Position numbers and translations under genes: made by a program
Notes under the pieces: generated by a model
Seen by the model: the letters and a program-made list of their open reading frames with translations, nothing else
The model's database searches: none
Told to the model about the DNA's origin: nothing
In this document: positions 18,585-28,956 of the stretch, in pieces
Layout: every line of letters begins with the position of its first letter
Numbering within the stretch: position 1 is the first letter of the stretch
Assembly (NCBI GenBank): GCA_963169745.1
Contig: CAUJCU010000009.1
Location: 1-64,000, forward strand
Source: Bacteroidota bacterium
GTDB taxonomy: Bacteria > Bacteroidota > Bacteroidia > UBA4408
Length of the DNA: 64,000 nucleotides
Direction of reading: 5' to 3'

Positions 18585-19205
18585 TTAATCTTTGCTGTTT
18601 ATCAACAAAACATATATTTCCTGTTGTTTTTCTGATGTTTCTTGATAGTTTGGATTGGTAATCATGGAGAGCATATTTGGAAAAACTCCTTGATACTTTT
18701 TTCGTACCTCTATTAAAGCATCTCTCATATTATCTACTAATTGGTTCGTAAAAGCAATAACTACTAAAATGGGGGCATTCAGAAAGGCAGCTTTTTGTGT
18801 CCCTTGTTTTGAAGAGATTAAAATACTTCCAGTACGTGAAATTAAATACTCACAGCTACATACAACAATGGTAGAATCGGCTGTATATTGGTTATTGTAT
18901 GGTATTTCAGCTATTTGGAGAAGTCCTTGGAGCATAGATTCTTGGCAAACAAGCCCCTGATTACACCCATTCTCGGTTACAACAAATTCAATATTTTCAA
19001 CTAAAATTACATTATCTTCACAAAAAATAAACTTTCCTCCAGACTCAGTAAAATTCTGTGCAAAAATTAATTCAGATTCCTCTTCGGCCTTATAAAAGAC
19101 TTCTGTTTCAAAGTCAACAAAAGCAGGTCTCTCTTTAGTTGCTTTGTGTATTAAAGCATTACGTATCTTTTTTAAAACTTTTTCTCTTGACGAACTTTCT
19201 TCCAT
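18585..19205 (-). CDS. LUD-domain (LutC-like) protein
   Basis: SREKVLKKIRNAL N-terminus; ISRTGSILISSKQGTQKAAFLNAPILVVIA. Confidence 0.8.
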   Translation of the reverse strand: MEESSSREKVLKKIRNALIHKATKERPAFVDFETEVFYKAEEESELIFAQNFTESGGKFIFCEDNVILVENIEFVVTENGCNQGLVCQESMLQGLLQIAEIPYNNQYTADSTIVVCSCEYLISRTGSILISSKQGTQKAAFLNAPILVVIAFTNQLVDNMRDALIEVRKKYQGVFPNMLSMITNPNYQETSEKQQEIYVLLINSKD

Positions 19206-19456
19206 AGCAGTTTGTTACTGCAAAGGTACAGATTTACCATTAACTTATAGATGATGTTCCTTTTTTTGCTTTATTAAGCTCATCATATATTCCCTTATTT
19301 TTACTTCCTGTAAGAGAATTTACGCGTTAAATGAGTAGGAGCTGTAAGTGTATATTTTAGGATACTAAAAAGAGAATAAAAGATTCAATAATGAAAAATA
19401 TACCGGAAAGCCGTTTAAATTACATTTTGGAACAATCACACAATAATAATAGGGTA

Positions 19457-19843
19457 TTACAAGGTGTCAACAACCTTTTTGAGTTTTCCTCTAACTTCTT
19501 CGGCTATTGCACCCAGAGTGTCATTTTTAATTGCCATCATTGATGCTATTGGATCAATGGCAGCTATAGTTACTTTACCCGGCTCATATTCCTGAACAAC
19601 AATATTACAAGGTAACATGGTTCCGACCATATCTTCTACTTGAAAGGCCTTATAAGCAAAAGACGGATTACAGGCACCAAGAATCTTATAATTTCGAATA
19701 TCTACATCAAGCTTATTCTTCAGCGTGACTTTCATATCAATCTCGGTAAGTACACCAAACCCTTCATTTTTTAAAGATTCGGTTGTTTTTTTAAGTGCAT
19801 TTTCGAAACTGTCATTAATTGTTTTAGAAAAATAGTAACTCAT
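19457..19843 (-). CDS. DUF302 family protein
   Basis: KNEGFGVLTEIDMKVTLKNKLDVDIRNYKILGACNPSFAYKAFQVEDMVGTMLPCNIVVQE. Confidence 0.9.
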   Translation of the reverse strand: MSYYFSKTINDSFENALKKTTESLKNEGFGVLTEIDMKVTLKNKLDVDIRNYKILGACNPSFAYKAFQVEDMVGTMLPCNIVVQEYEPGKVTIAAIDPIASMMAIKNDTLGAIAEEVRGKLKKVVDTL

Positions 19844-19959
19844 AAGCTATAGTGTATTAAGGTTTAGAAATTACTGCAAAAATACAAATGAAAAACAGCT
19901 TTATATGTTACCAAAGTTACACTTTTAAAACATTAATTTTTACGTGTGCATTCGTGTTG

Positions 19960-22900
19960 CTACTGATTGATAGTTATCTTTTCGGTAAGTATCTGATTGC
20001 CTATATAAAGTTTAAGGAAGTATAATCCATTGGCTTTATCTTTCAAATCGATACTGTATTTGTTACCCGAATATTCCTTAGTATTATGGTTTATTACTTG
20101 CCCTAGTGTGTTGTAAATAGCTATTTCTTTTACAGCCTCGTTGCTTTCAATGTAAAAATTACCTACGTTAGGGTTAGGGTAAACGTGAGTTCGAATAATA
20201 CCGTGTTCTTTCAATGCTGTATGGAAATACTGATATTCTGAAGATACTACAGTACAACCGTTGCTATCGGTTGTTTCAACGCTGTAGTTACCGTCAATTA
20301 ATGGAATATATAGAGAGTCATCTGCTCCATTGATGGCAACTCCGTTCAAATACCATTGGTAGCTGCTTGCTGGACTTGAAAACAAGGTATCGTTACTGAA
20401 GTTAATAATTGGGGTTACAGGAGTTTGAACAGTGATGGTAACCATACTGCTCTCTGTTCCACAACTATTGCTGGCCGCAACGGTATATGTTGTGGTGCTG
20501 TTTGGGCTTACCGTAATACTTGGAGTAGTGGCTCCTCCCGGAGTCCAAAGAATATTACCGCTAACACCGGTTGCCGTAAGGGTTACTTGATTTCCGGCAC
20601 AAATACTTTGATTGTTTGGAGCTGTTACAGATGGTTGAGGATCAACAGTAACGGTAACTTGTGCTGATGTGCTGCCACAAGAGTTTGTAGCAGCAACAGT
20701 ATATGTTGTAGTACTGTTTGGACTTACAGTAATACTTGGTGTGGTAGCTCCTCCTGGAGTCCAAACAATATTGCCGCTAATGCCGGTTGCCGTAAGGGTT
20801 ACTTGATTTCCAGAGCAAATACTTTGATTAGCAGGTGCACTAACTGTGGGTTGTGGGCTTACAGTAACGGTAACTTGAGCAGAAGTACTGCCGCAAGAGT
20901 TTGATGCCGCAACGGTATATGTTGTGGTGCTGTTTGGGCTTACCGTAATACTTGGAGTAGTGGCTCCTCCCGGAGTCCAAAGAATACTACCGCTAACACC
21001 GGTTGCCGTAAGGGTTACTTGATTTCCGGCACAAATACTTTGATTGTTTGGAGCTGTTACAGATGGTTGAGGATTTACTGTAGCAATAACAGGGGTTCTA
21101 GAAGTTGAGCATCCGGGCTGTAAAATTTCCCAATCATAAAAGAAATAGTAATAGCCGGATTGTGAAGCACTGCTTCCTGTTATAGAAACTAAACCAGGTA
21201 TTGTATAGGGATATGACGTGTTATCACTATTTCTAAATAAATTTGGTGTTCCGGTTATTCCTAATTGATATTGTGTTCCTGAAGTGACAGGAAAATTTAA
21301 AGTAACACGACTTTCTCCATCGGGAACATTAGCGGTAATGGATTGTAAAACGGTTCCACTACTGTTGCGCAGTTGAATTGTTCTATTGCCGGAACCCGTA
21401 GCATAAACCTTAACTGAGAGCAAGTTAAATGGACTTAAACAATCAAAAATTAAATATTGATTTCCGGTATAGTTGGCTCCGTTTCCAAAAGAATTAGTTG
21501 CCGGACCCACGTATTGAGTTGGATTCACAGCATTTGTTTCAACATAATAAGTAGTTGTAGCGGTGATTACTGGAGTAGTAAATGAACTTCCTGTACCCAG
21601 TAAATTACCTCCCGAAGAAGCATCATACCAATTTAAGTTATTGTTTCCATTAGCATTGAGCGTAACAGTTCCTGTTCCGCACCTTGAAGCACCGGTTCCT
21701 ATAGGTGGTGCAAGTATAGTTGCAGTAACTAAAGAACGAGGAGACACACAAGGGGCCGTTTTGATCTCCCAATCATAGAAAGAATAATAGTAAGTACCTC
21801 CGGCTGTACTATTCGTAATAGAAACAACACCAGGAATAGTGTAGGGGTAAACAACTCCTGCATTATTACGGTATAAATTAGCATTAGCGGTAGCCCCCAA
21901 TAGTAAGTCAACACCTACAGGTACATTAAAATTGAGTGTTACTCTGCTTGACCCATTAGGAATATTGGTAGTTATACTTTGTAAAACGGTACCACTGCTG
22001 TTTTTTAACTCAATGGTCCGATTTCCCGCTGTGTTGGCATATACTTGTACTGATACCAAGGTAAATGGAGTGGTGGAAGTAAACAGTAAGGATTGTGTTC
22101 CATTAAAATAAGCACCTGTTCCAATGGTATTGTTAGCAGGGCCCACATACTGACTAACCGGAGGAACAGATTCTTCAACATAATAGTTGGTGGTTGTACT
22201 AAGAGCAGGTGTTGTAAATAATGGACCATTACTAAGGGCTGTTCCACCTGTGGGTTGATCATACCATGAAAGAGTTCCACCTGAAAGGGCATCAGCCGAT
22301 AAATTAACTGTTCCCGGATCGCATCTGAACCCGGAGTGAACAGTTGGAGCAAGCGGTTTGTTTATAGTAATGTATGATGTTATGGTATGTGTATTGCTGC
22401 CGTATTGATTAGTTGCTGTTAAAGAAACAGTGTAAGTTCCATTTTGTACATAGGTGTGTATAGGGTTTTGGTCAGTTGATGTATTTCCATCTCCGAAATC
22501 CCAAAGCCAGCTAGTAGGAACAGGAGTGGAGTTGTCGCTAAAAGAAACCTCTCCGGAGCAACTGGTTACAGGAGAAGCCATAAAGCTTACAATTGGAGGT
22601 GAATTAAGTAATACACATGACCAGCTTAAAGCAAACCCAGATTTGTTTATTATTTGATCGGCAGTTTGCCTGATGGTTATTGAGCCGGATGTTGAAAAAA
22701 TGGGGTTTCCATTATTTGGTAAATTAGTTCCGGTGTATTGTCCAATTAGTGGGCTGGCAGTACTTGGACCATCGTAAATATAGAGGTAATCCCAACCGTC
22801 TTCAAGATTAAAGGCTGTAAAATCAACACTAACAGCCGATGCCCCGGGAGGTGAAATAGTCATTGAAACATCGGTATTGTCAATATAATTACCGGTTGAT

Positions 22901-24903
22901 CCCCCATTATCAAACATTGTACCCGTACAGGAACTCTGTATTGGCCCAACTCCGCTCGTTGGCAAAATAGCAATACACGGGTTGTTGGCATCAATATTAA
23001 TGTAGTTGTTTTGAATTTTATCATCAGTCCCACAAGTATTTCCATCAGCATGTAAAGTAACAGTGTAATTGCCGTAGTTTGTATAAGTATGTACTGGGTT
23101 AACCTGAGTGCTTGTAGCGCCATCTCCAAAGTTCCATAGAAAAGTTCCGGCATTGGCACTTTGATTGGTAAAACTAACTGTAAATGGAACAGAACAACCA
23201 ACTGTTGCATCTGCCGTAAAATTGGCGGTAACAACATTATTGAATACAGTTCCAACACCCACAGCATACCAAGCATTTGTGGTAGCTATTACTTGCGAAG
23301 TACAAGCACCAAATAAATCAATTGCAGATTGAATTGCATAAAAACGGGCATCTGCATAGCCAGAATTTTGCCCTAAATAAACGGTTAAATTACGATAGGC
23401 AATTTTTGCAGCATCACTAATTCCAATCCCGGTAACATTAAACGCATTTCCTATATCATTGGTTCCTGATCCTCCTTCGGAAAGTAAATAAAACCAATAA
23501 TTTTGTACTCCGCTATTGTAATGCACGCCACCATTATCACCTGTTCCGGTGTACCAATTTGTTCCTAAATAAGTATCCGGATCACCATAAGCATTGGGGT
23601 TACTCATTGATCGAAACGACACTCCAATATCCTCACCCATAAGCCAATCGGCTTGAGCCGGAGTTGTGTAAAATTCAATTGCAGCTCCAAAAATATCACT
23701 AAATGACTCGTTAAGCGCACCTGATTCATTCTGATAAACAAGTCCTGCGGTGTATTCTGTAATACCATGAGAAAGTTCGTGTCCGCAAATATCTAAAGCC
23801 ACTAAAGGGTTGTTGTTATCCCCATCACCAAAGCTCATTGCAGTTCCATCCCAAAAAGCATTATAATAATTTTCATCGTAGTGCACATAGGCCAGTAATT
23901 GTATCCCATTATTATCTAAACTATTGCGGTTATGTACATTAAAAAAATAGTCGTATGTTTTCTCTAAACCCCAGTGGGCATCAGTTGCGTATTGATCTAA
24001 ATTAGTGTTCACATTGTTCCAATAATTATCGGCATCTGTAAAATCAACAGCATTTCCATAACTAGTTCCCCTATTCATGTTAAATGTGTTAATTCCGTTT
24101 CCTCTTACAGTTTCGCGCAGTCTATAGCTTCCGTTATAGCTATCGGTAGTAATTGTTTGCGTTCCATTATAGCCGGTTACTGCGGTTCCATTTGTATTAG
24201 CATGATGAATACGGTCGTGCATATTTAATATTTGACCATTTTGAGCATCAACGAGCACATCATTAAAAGACATGGGGTCATGTGCATAAATTGAAAACTT
24301 CCAGGCTTTACGTAAAGGTTTATTTTTAAAGTCACCATCCGGAGCATACCAAACTAATTTCCCAACCGGAAAATATGAGGTTCCCTTTACTTTTTGCATA
24401 AACTTTTCTTCTTCGGGAAGTTCCCACTTGTATTTTTTAGCTCCTATATGTTTTAGGGCAGCATTTAAGGCTTGTTGTTCCGAAAACGAAGGGGCATAAT
24501 CGGGTGTGTTAAAACCAGCTAATCGCCCATTAAAAGATATAATTTTCCCATTTTTACTGTGGGTGTTCAGTATTGCTCCATCCACCGGAACACCTTGATA
24601 TAGCTGTTGAAAACGTTGATGCGTTAGGCCAACTTCATCACTATTTGTTTGAGTGAAATTAAATTTTACAGAAGATTCTTTTTCGAATATATTTTGATTC
24701 AACCACATAAAGAATTCCTTTTCATTAACCTCTTTTCCGGGACTGAATTTGACATAGTCAGGCAGGTCTGAAAAGTTTGTAAAGCGGATGTGTTCAGCTC
24801 CTTGAACAAGCTTGTTGGCATCGTCTTTAAAATATTCTTGTGCTTGTATAGAGGTACTAAAAAGCAGACCAATTAAATAAACTGATAAGTATATTTTTTT
24901 CAT
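19960..24903 (-). CDS. Secreted M4 (thermolysin-family) metalloprotease with PKD, CUB-like and Ig-like repeats and T9SS C-terminal sorting domain
   Basis: DICGHELSHGITEYTAGLVYQNESGALNESFSDIFG; PKD motifs FGDGATSTQVNPVHTY; C-terminal VYPNPNVGNFYI...GLYFLKLYIGNQILTEKI. Confidence 0.95.
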   Translation of the reverse strand: MKKIYLSVYLIGLLFSTSIQAQEYFKDDANKLVQGAEHIRFTNFSDLPDYVKFSPGKEVNEKEFFMWLNQNIFEKESSVKFNFTQTNSDEVGLTHQRFQQLYQGVPVDGAILNTHSKNGKIISFNGRLAGFNTPDYAPSFSEQQALNAALKHIGAKKYKWELPEEEKFMQKVKGTSYFPVGKLVWYAPDGDFKNKPLRKAWKFSIYAHDPMSFNDVLVDAQNGQILNMHDRIHHANTNGTAVTGYNGTQTITTDSYNGSYRLRETVRGNGINTFNMNRGTSYGNAVDFTDADNYWNNVNTNLDQYATDAHWGLEKTYDYFFNVHNRNSLDNNGIQLLAYVHYDENYYNAFWDGTAMSFGDGDNNNPLVALDICGHELSHGITEYTAGLVYQNESGALNESFSDIFGAAIEFYTTPAQADWLMGEDIGVSFRSMSNPNAYGDPDTYLGTNWYTGTGDNGGVHYNSGVQNYWFYLLSEGGSGTNDIGNAFNVTGIGISDAAKIAYRNLTVYLGQNSGYADARFYAIQSAIDLFGACTSQVIATTNAWYAVGVGTVFNNVVTANFTADATVGCSVPFTVSFTNQSANAGTFLWNFGDGATSTQVNPVHTYTNYGNYTVTLHADGNTCGTDDKIQNNYINIDANNPCIAILPTSGVGPIQSSCTGTMFDNGGSTGNYIDNTDVSMTISPPGASAVSVDFTAFNLEDGWDYLYIYDGPSTASPLIGQYTGTNLPNNGNPIFSTSGSITIRQTADQIINKSGFALSWSCVLLNSPPIVSFMASPVTSCSGEVSFSDNSTPVPTSWLWDFGDGNTSTDQNPIHTYVQNGTYTVSLTATNQYGSNTHTITSYITINKPLAPTVHSGFRCDPGTVNLSADALSGGTLSWYDQPTGGTALSNGPLFTTPALSTTTNYYVEESVPPVSQYVGPANNTIGTGAYFNGTQSLLFTSTTPFTLVSVQVYANTAGNRTIELKNSSGTVLQSITTNIPNGSSRVTLNFNVPVGVDLLLGATANANLYRNNAGVVYPYTIPGVVSITNSTAGGTYYYSFYDWEIKTAPCVSPRSLVTATILAPPIGTGASRCGTGTVTLNANGNNNLNWYDASSGGNLLGTGSSFTTPVITATTTYYVETNAVNPTQYVGPATNSFGNGANYTGNQYLIFDCLSPFNLLSVKVYATGSGNRTIQLRNSSGTVLQSITANVPDGESRVTLNFPVTSGTQYQLGITGTPNLFRNSDNTSYPYTIPGLVSITGSSASQSGYYYFFYDWEILQPGCSTSRTPVIATVNPQPSVTAPNNQSICAGNQVTLTATGVSGSILWTPGGATTPSITVSPNSTTTYTVAASNSCGSTSAQVTVTVSPQPTVSAPANQSICSGNQVTLTATGISGNIVWTPGGATTPSITVSPNSTTTYTVAATNSCGSTSAQVTVTVDPQPSVTAPNNQSICAGNQVTLTATGVSGNILWTPGGATTPSITVSPNSTTTYTVAASNSCGTESSMVTITVQTPVTPIINFSNDTLFSSPASSYQWYLNGVAINGADDSLYIPLIDGNYSVETTDSNGCTVVSSEYQYFHTALKEHGIIRTHVYPNPNVGNFYIESNEAVKEIAIYNTLGQVINHNTKEYSGNKYSIDLKDKANGLYFLKLYIGNQILTEKITINQ
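20412..21075 (-). repeat. Three tandem 216-bp Ig-like repeats within the M4 protease gene
   Basis: ggttacttgatttcc recurs at 20581, 20797 and 21013 (exact 216-bp period); units 1 and 3 almost identical. Confidence 0.9.
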
Positions 24904-25217
24904 AATTTTAACTGAATTTCAGATGTTTAATTTACGAAATTACTTTTTTTAAATACTGTAAGTATTAAAAATTCATAATATTTTCCACTTTTCCTACATT
25001 TTAACAACTGCCGGCTGGTATTTATTATAGTGTAAAAAGCATAAAATTAAAGCTATTTGTATATGGTTTTTAAAAAATGATAGGAACCCGAAATCAATTA
25101 AATAACCTTATAAGGTTACCAGACAAATTAAACCCAATAATGGAAATTGAGTTTGTAATATTAAAGTATTTTAATTAATTTTACGACAAATTTATCTTAA
25201 ATATAAAAACACCTAAT

Positions 25218-25970
25218 ATGACAACAGAAACAAACAGCAGCGAAATAGATGTAAGAGAACTTATTCCAATTAAAAGACATGAGAAACTTTTAAAGATTTT
25301 TGCCGAACTCCCCGTACAGGAGAGCTTCGTTTTTATTAATGATCACGACCCGCTTCCTTTGTATTATGAATTTCGATCGATACATGGCGATGTGGTAGGG
25401 TGGGAATACCTTAATAAAGGAGGTAGAGATTGGAAAGTTAAAGTAACCCGTACTGAGGCTTCTTTAGGAAAAGAGTTTAAAGATATTTCAACATTAATTG
25501 ATTTACGTAAAGTAGAGAAAACAGATTGGAAGCATGTTGTTTTTCATCGCTATGGAATGATGGAGGAAGGGGATACTATGGAGCTTGTGGCTGAATTGGA
25601 CCCCAAGGAAATTCACGGTATTTTTGTACAAAAGTTTGAAGGAAAGCATCAATGGAATTACAAAAGCAATAAAGAAGGAGAATATGTGGTGCATATTACC
25701 AAAAAGGCACAAAGTGGCTTAGGTGATGATGGTTATGCTATTGTAAGCGAGTTTGATTTAAGACCTTATACCCCAACCGATCGCCATGAAATGTTTTATG
25801 AGGCTTTTGCTGAGATAAAACCGGGCGAAGCATTTGTTTTTATTAATGATCATGACCCTAAGCCTTTATACTACCAAATGGAGGCAGAGAGTAAAGAACC
25901 GTTTAAATGGGAGTATCTGCTTAAGGGACCCGAAGAGTGGAAAGTTAGAGTGATAAAAATTAATAACTAA
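25218..25970 (+). CDS. Protein with tandem DUF2249-like domains
   Basis: FVFINDHDPLPLYYEF and FVFINDHDPKPLYYQM flank a degenerate middle copy. Confidence 0.85.
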   Translation: MTTETNSSEIDVRELIPIKRHEKLLKIFAELPVQESFVFINDHDPLPLYYEFRSIHGDVVGWEYLNKGGRDWKVKVTRTEASLGKEFKDISTLIDLRKVEKTDWKHVVFHRYGMMEEGDTMELVAELDPKEIHGIFVQKFEGKHQWNYKSNKEGEYVVHITKKAQSGLGDDGYAIVSEFDLRPYTPTDRHEMFYEAFAEIKPGEAFVFINDHDPKPLYYQMEAESKEPFKWEYLLKGPEEWKVRVIKINN

Positions 25971-26116
25971 ATTTAAGTATCTAATTTTTTACAGTACTTA
26001 TTGCTGTTGCCTAACTCATATACCAGTAAAGCTGGTATTGATAGTCTTCAATTGGGATAGTCTTACAAAGAGGTATAAAGTTTAACTTTGTAATTTAGTA
26101 CTGAATTTTAAAAATT

Positions 26117-26812
26117 ATGAAGTCAAAAAAAATAGCCCTTATAACCGGTGCTTCTGGAAATCTTGGGCAGGCAGTAGTTAAAAAATTTATTAGTAGTGGC
26201 TATGATGTTATAGGTATAGTGCATAAAAAATCATCATTACCTGACACCCTTAAAGAGTATTATTCCGAGTTCGAGTTAGATTTGAGAGATCAAGAAGTTT
26301 GTGAGCAAACCATTCAAAACATCATTGAGAACAAGGGTTCTATTGATGTTGCCGTTTTAACTGCTGGAGGCTTTGCTATGGGATCTATAATGCATTCTAA
26401 AGCCTCAGATATTTATACTCAATACCAACTTAATTTTGAAACCGCTTACAATATTGCACGCCCTGTATTTACACAAATGATACAACAAAACTATGGGCGT
26501 ATTTTTTTTATTGGCTCCCGTCCGGGGTTTGATGTTGCCCAGGGAAAAGGACTTACAGCGTACGCATTAACTAAATCATTGCTGTATCGGTTATCAGAAC
26601 TTTTAAATGCCGAAGCAAATGAAAAAAATATTGTAAGCTCTGTAATAACAATTAGCACAATTGACACGCCACAAAATCGTAAATCCATGCCTAAAGCAAA
26701 TTTTGCAACATGGGTCAAACCAGAAGAAATTGCAGAAATAATTTCATTTTATGCATCAGAACAAGCTGCTGCCATACGTGAACCGGTAATAAAAATTTAT
26801 AACCAGTCGTAG
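26117..26812 (+). CDS. Short-chain dehydrogenase/reductase
   Basis: ALITGASGNLGQAVV Rossmann motif; YALTKSLLYRLSELL. Confidence 0.9.
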   Translation: MKSKKIALITGASGNLGQAVVKKFISSGYDVIGIVHKKSSLPDTLKEYYSEFELDLRDQEVCEQTIQNIIENKGSIDVAVLTAGGFAMGSIMHSKASDIYTQYQLNFETAYNIARPVFTQMIQQNYGRIFFIGSRPGFDVAQGKGLTAYALTKSLLYRLSELLNAEANEKNIVSSVITISTIDTPQNRKSMPKANFATWVKPEEIAEIISFYASEQAAAIREPVIKIYNQS

Positions 26813-26868
26813 TTCCTTGTTTACTGTAGCTTATATAATTAAATGCTTGCAAAGCAAAAACTAGATAT

Positions 26869-27474
26869 ATGAAACTTGTTGTAGAATCTAACCGCCTGAA
26901 TGATTATTTAAAAGAAATTGCACCTTATATTGTTTACACGACTCGATTAATAAAAAAACAGATTAAAGAAATTGAGTCTAAAGCCAATAGTCCATTTGAA
27001 AAAGCAAAAATAGCTTTTGAAATCGCCAGAGATGAAATAAAACATTCTTTTGATACGGGTGACCCCAATGTAACCATAAGTGCTGATGATGCGCTGCAAA
27101 AAAAGGAAGGGATTTGTTTTGCAAAGGCACATGTTTTGGCAACACTGCTTCGTGGTATGGGAATTCCTGCCGGATTTTGTTACCAGCGTGTTTTGCGAAA
27201 AGGAACTATGGAGTCGGGCTATGCCTTGCACGGGCTAAACGCTGTCTTTTTAAAAGAAATAGGATGGTTTAGAGTAGATCCACGTGGAAATAAACAAGGA
27301 ATTAATACGCAGTTTACTTTCGATATAGAACTATTGGCTTATCCAATTCGAACAGAATTGGGAGAAGTTGACTATCCCAATATATTTGTTGCTCCTTTAC
27401 CTTCGGTAATTTTAGCTATGCAGAATTCAAAAAACAGTCAGGAACTTTTTTATAATAGACCGGAAGTACTTTAA
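26869..27474 (+). CDS. Transglutaminase-like domain protein
   Basis: KKEGICFAKAHVLATLLRGMGIPAGFCYQRV; ALHGLNAV; WFRVDPRGNK. Confidence 0.9.
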   Translation: MKLVVESNRLNDYLKEIAPYIVYTTRLIKKQIKEIESKANSPFEKAKIAFEIARDEIKHSFDTGDPNVTISADDALQKKEGICFAKAHVLATLLRGMGIPAGFCYQRVLRKGTMESGYALHGLNAVFLKEIGWFRVDPRGNKQGINTQFTFDIELLAYPIRTELGEVDYPNIFVAPLPSVILAMQNSKNSQELFYNRPEVL

Positions 27475-27650
27475 AATAAGTATCCAAAATACCGACCAAG
27501 TTTGGAGAAAATGGCAAAACCATAAAATAGCACATGGAAGCGTTGATTTAATTTTCTCTTCTTTATTTTTTGAGGAATACCATATTTCTTAAAGTATGAG
27601 TTAACAATTTATACCTTCGTGTAACTCTTTAAGATACTTTTGAAAGCACT

Positions 27651-28871
27651 ATGAATAAAAAAACTATAGCTATTATTGGGGGTGGTGCTGCAGGATTTTT
27701 TGCAGGAATTAACATAGCTCGTAACAATCCTAATTATAAAGTATTTATTCTCGAAAAGACCGTAAAAACATTACAAAAAGTGAAGGTTAGTGGTGGAGGG
27801 CGATGCAACATCACACATCATTGTTTTGATAATACTCAACTCTCAAAAAACTACCCACGAGGCGAAGAAGAATTATTACAAGCTTTTACTCAGTTTAATG
27901 TTAAGGATACTATTTCGTGGTTTGCACACTATGGTATAAAGCTAAAATCAGAATCAGATGGTCGAATATTTCCGGTGTCCAACACATCTCAAACAATTAT
28001 TGATTGCTTTGAAACAGCATTTAAAGAGTTAAACGGAAAGGTTCACTTGAATACGGAGGTTGTTTCATTACGGAAGGTTGATAGTATTTTTGAAATAAGC
28101 TTAAAAAATGAAAAAACAGTTAAGGCTGATTGCGTTATAGTTACTTGCGGAGGAGCAAATAATACGGGGGCTTATGACTTTTTAAAAGACTTCAATATAA
28201 AATTACGATTACCTATTGCATCACTATTTACGTTTAATTTAAAGGATAAGTCCATTACCCAACTTATGGGCTTAAGTGTGGCTAATGCTCAGGTACAAAT
28301 AAAACATAGTAACTATTCTCAAAAGGGTGTTGTTCTAGTTACTCACTGGGGGTTTAGTGGGCCTTGTGTGCTTAAACTTTCGGCCTTTGCTGCAGAATTT
28401 CTACATCAAAATAATTATCAGTTTGAGATTGAAATTAATTGGGCTTCATATTTTAGCACACAAACTCTTTTCAACAAAATATTAGAGCTTAAAAATTCCG
28501 GTACAAAAACATGGAATTATATTACAGCTGAAGTACAATTACCCAAACGATTAGTTGCCTATTTCTTAACTCAAATTGCTATAGAGCCATCTAAAAAACT
28601 TGCTGAAACAAGTAATAAAAAAATAGAACAATTTTGCCAATTAGTTTGTAGCAGCACTTTTGAAATTAAAGGAAAAACAACGTTTAAAGAGGAGTTTGTA
28701 ACATGTGGAGGTGTTGATTTAAAGGAAGTTGACATAAGAACTATGCAAAGTAAAAAAATAAAAGGCTTATATTTTGCCGGTGAGGTTTTGAATATTGATG
28801 GGATTACAGGTGGTTTTAATTTTCAGGCTGCATGGACTACAGCATATATTGCTGCAATGCTGAAAAATTAA
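27651..28871 (+). CDS. NAD(P)/FAD-dependent oxidoreductase (HI0933/BaiN-like)
   Basis: IAIIGGGAAGFFAGI; KVKVSGGGRCNITH; GLYFAGEVLNIDGITGGFNFQAAWTTAYIAA. Confidence 0.93.
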   Translation: MNKKTIAIIGGGAAGFFAGINIARNNPNYKVFILEKTVKTLQKVKVSGGGRCNITHHCFDNTQLSKNYPRGEEELLQAFTQFNVKDTISWFAHYGIKLKSESDGRIFPVSNTSQTIIDCFETAFKELNGKVHLNTEVVSLRKVDSIFEISLKNEKTVKADCVIVTCGGANNTGAYDFLKDFNIKLRLPIASLFTFNLKDKSITQLMGLSVANAQVQIKHSNYSQKGVVLVTHWGFSGPCVLKLSAFAAEFLHQNNYQFEIEINWASYFSTQTLFNKILELKNSGTKTWNYITAEVQLPKRLVAYFLTQIAIEPSKKLAETSNKKIEQFCQLVCSSTFEIKGKTTFKEEFVTCGGVDLKEVDIRTMQSKKIKGLYFAGEVLNIDGITGGFNFQAAWTTAYIAAMLKN

Positions 28872-28956
28872 AAAATGAGAACAAGCCTTAAGGTCTATAA
28901 TTTAGTTTTATTTTTGTACTTGAAAAAACACTACTTGAAATTTCATTTCCAGACCT

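Noticed and set aside
19391-19543. 50-aa ORF MKNIPESRLNYILEQSHNNNRV... near the 3' end of the DUF302 gene
   Set aside because: Mostly antisense to a confident CDS, and no supporting family or ribosome-binding evidence.
22860-23276. 138-aa and other shifted-frame ORFs inside the M4 protease gene
   Set aside because: Overlap a long, clearly coding frame and have no recognisable family features.
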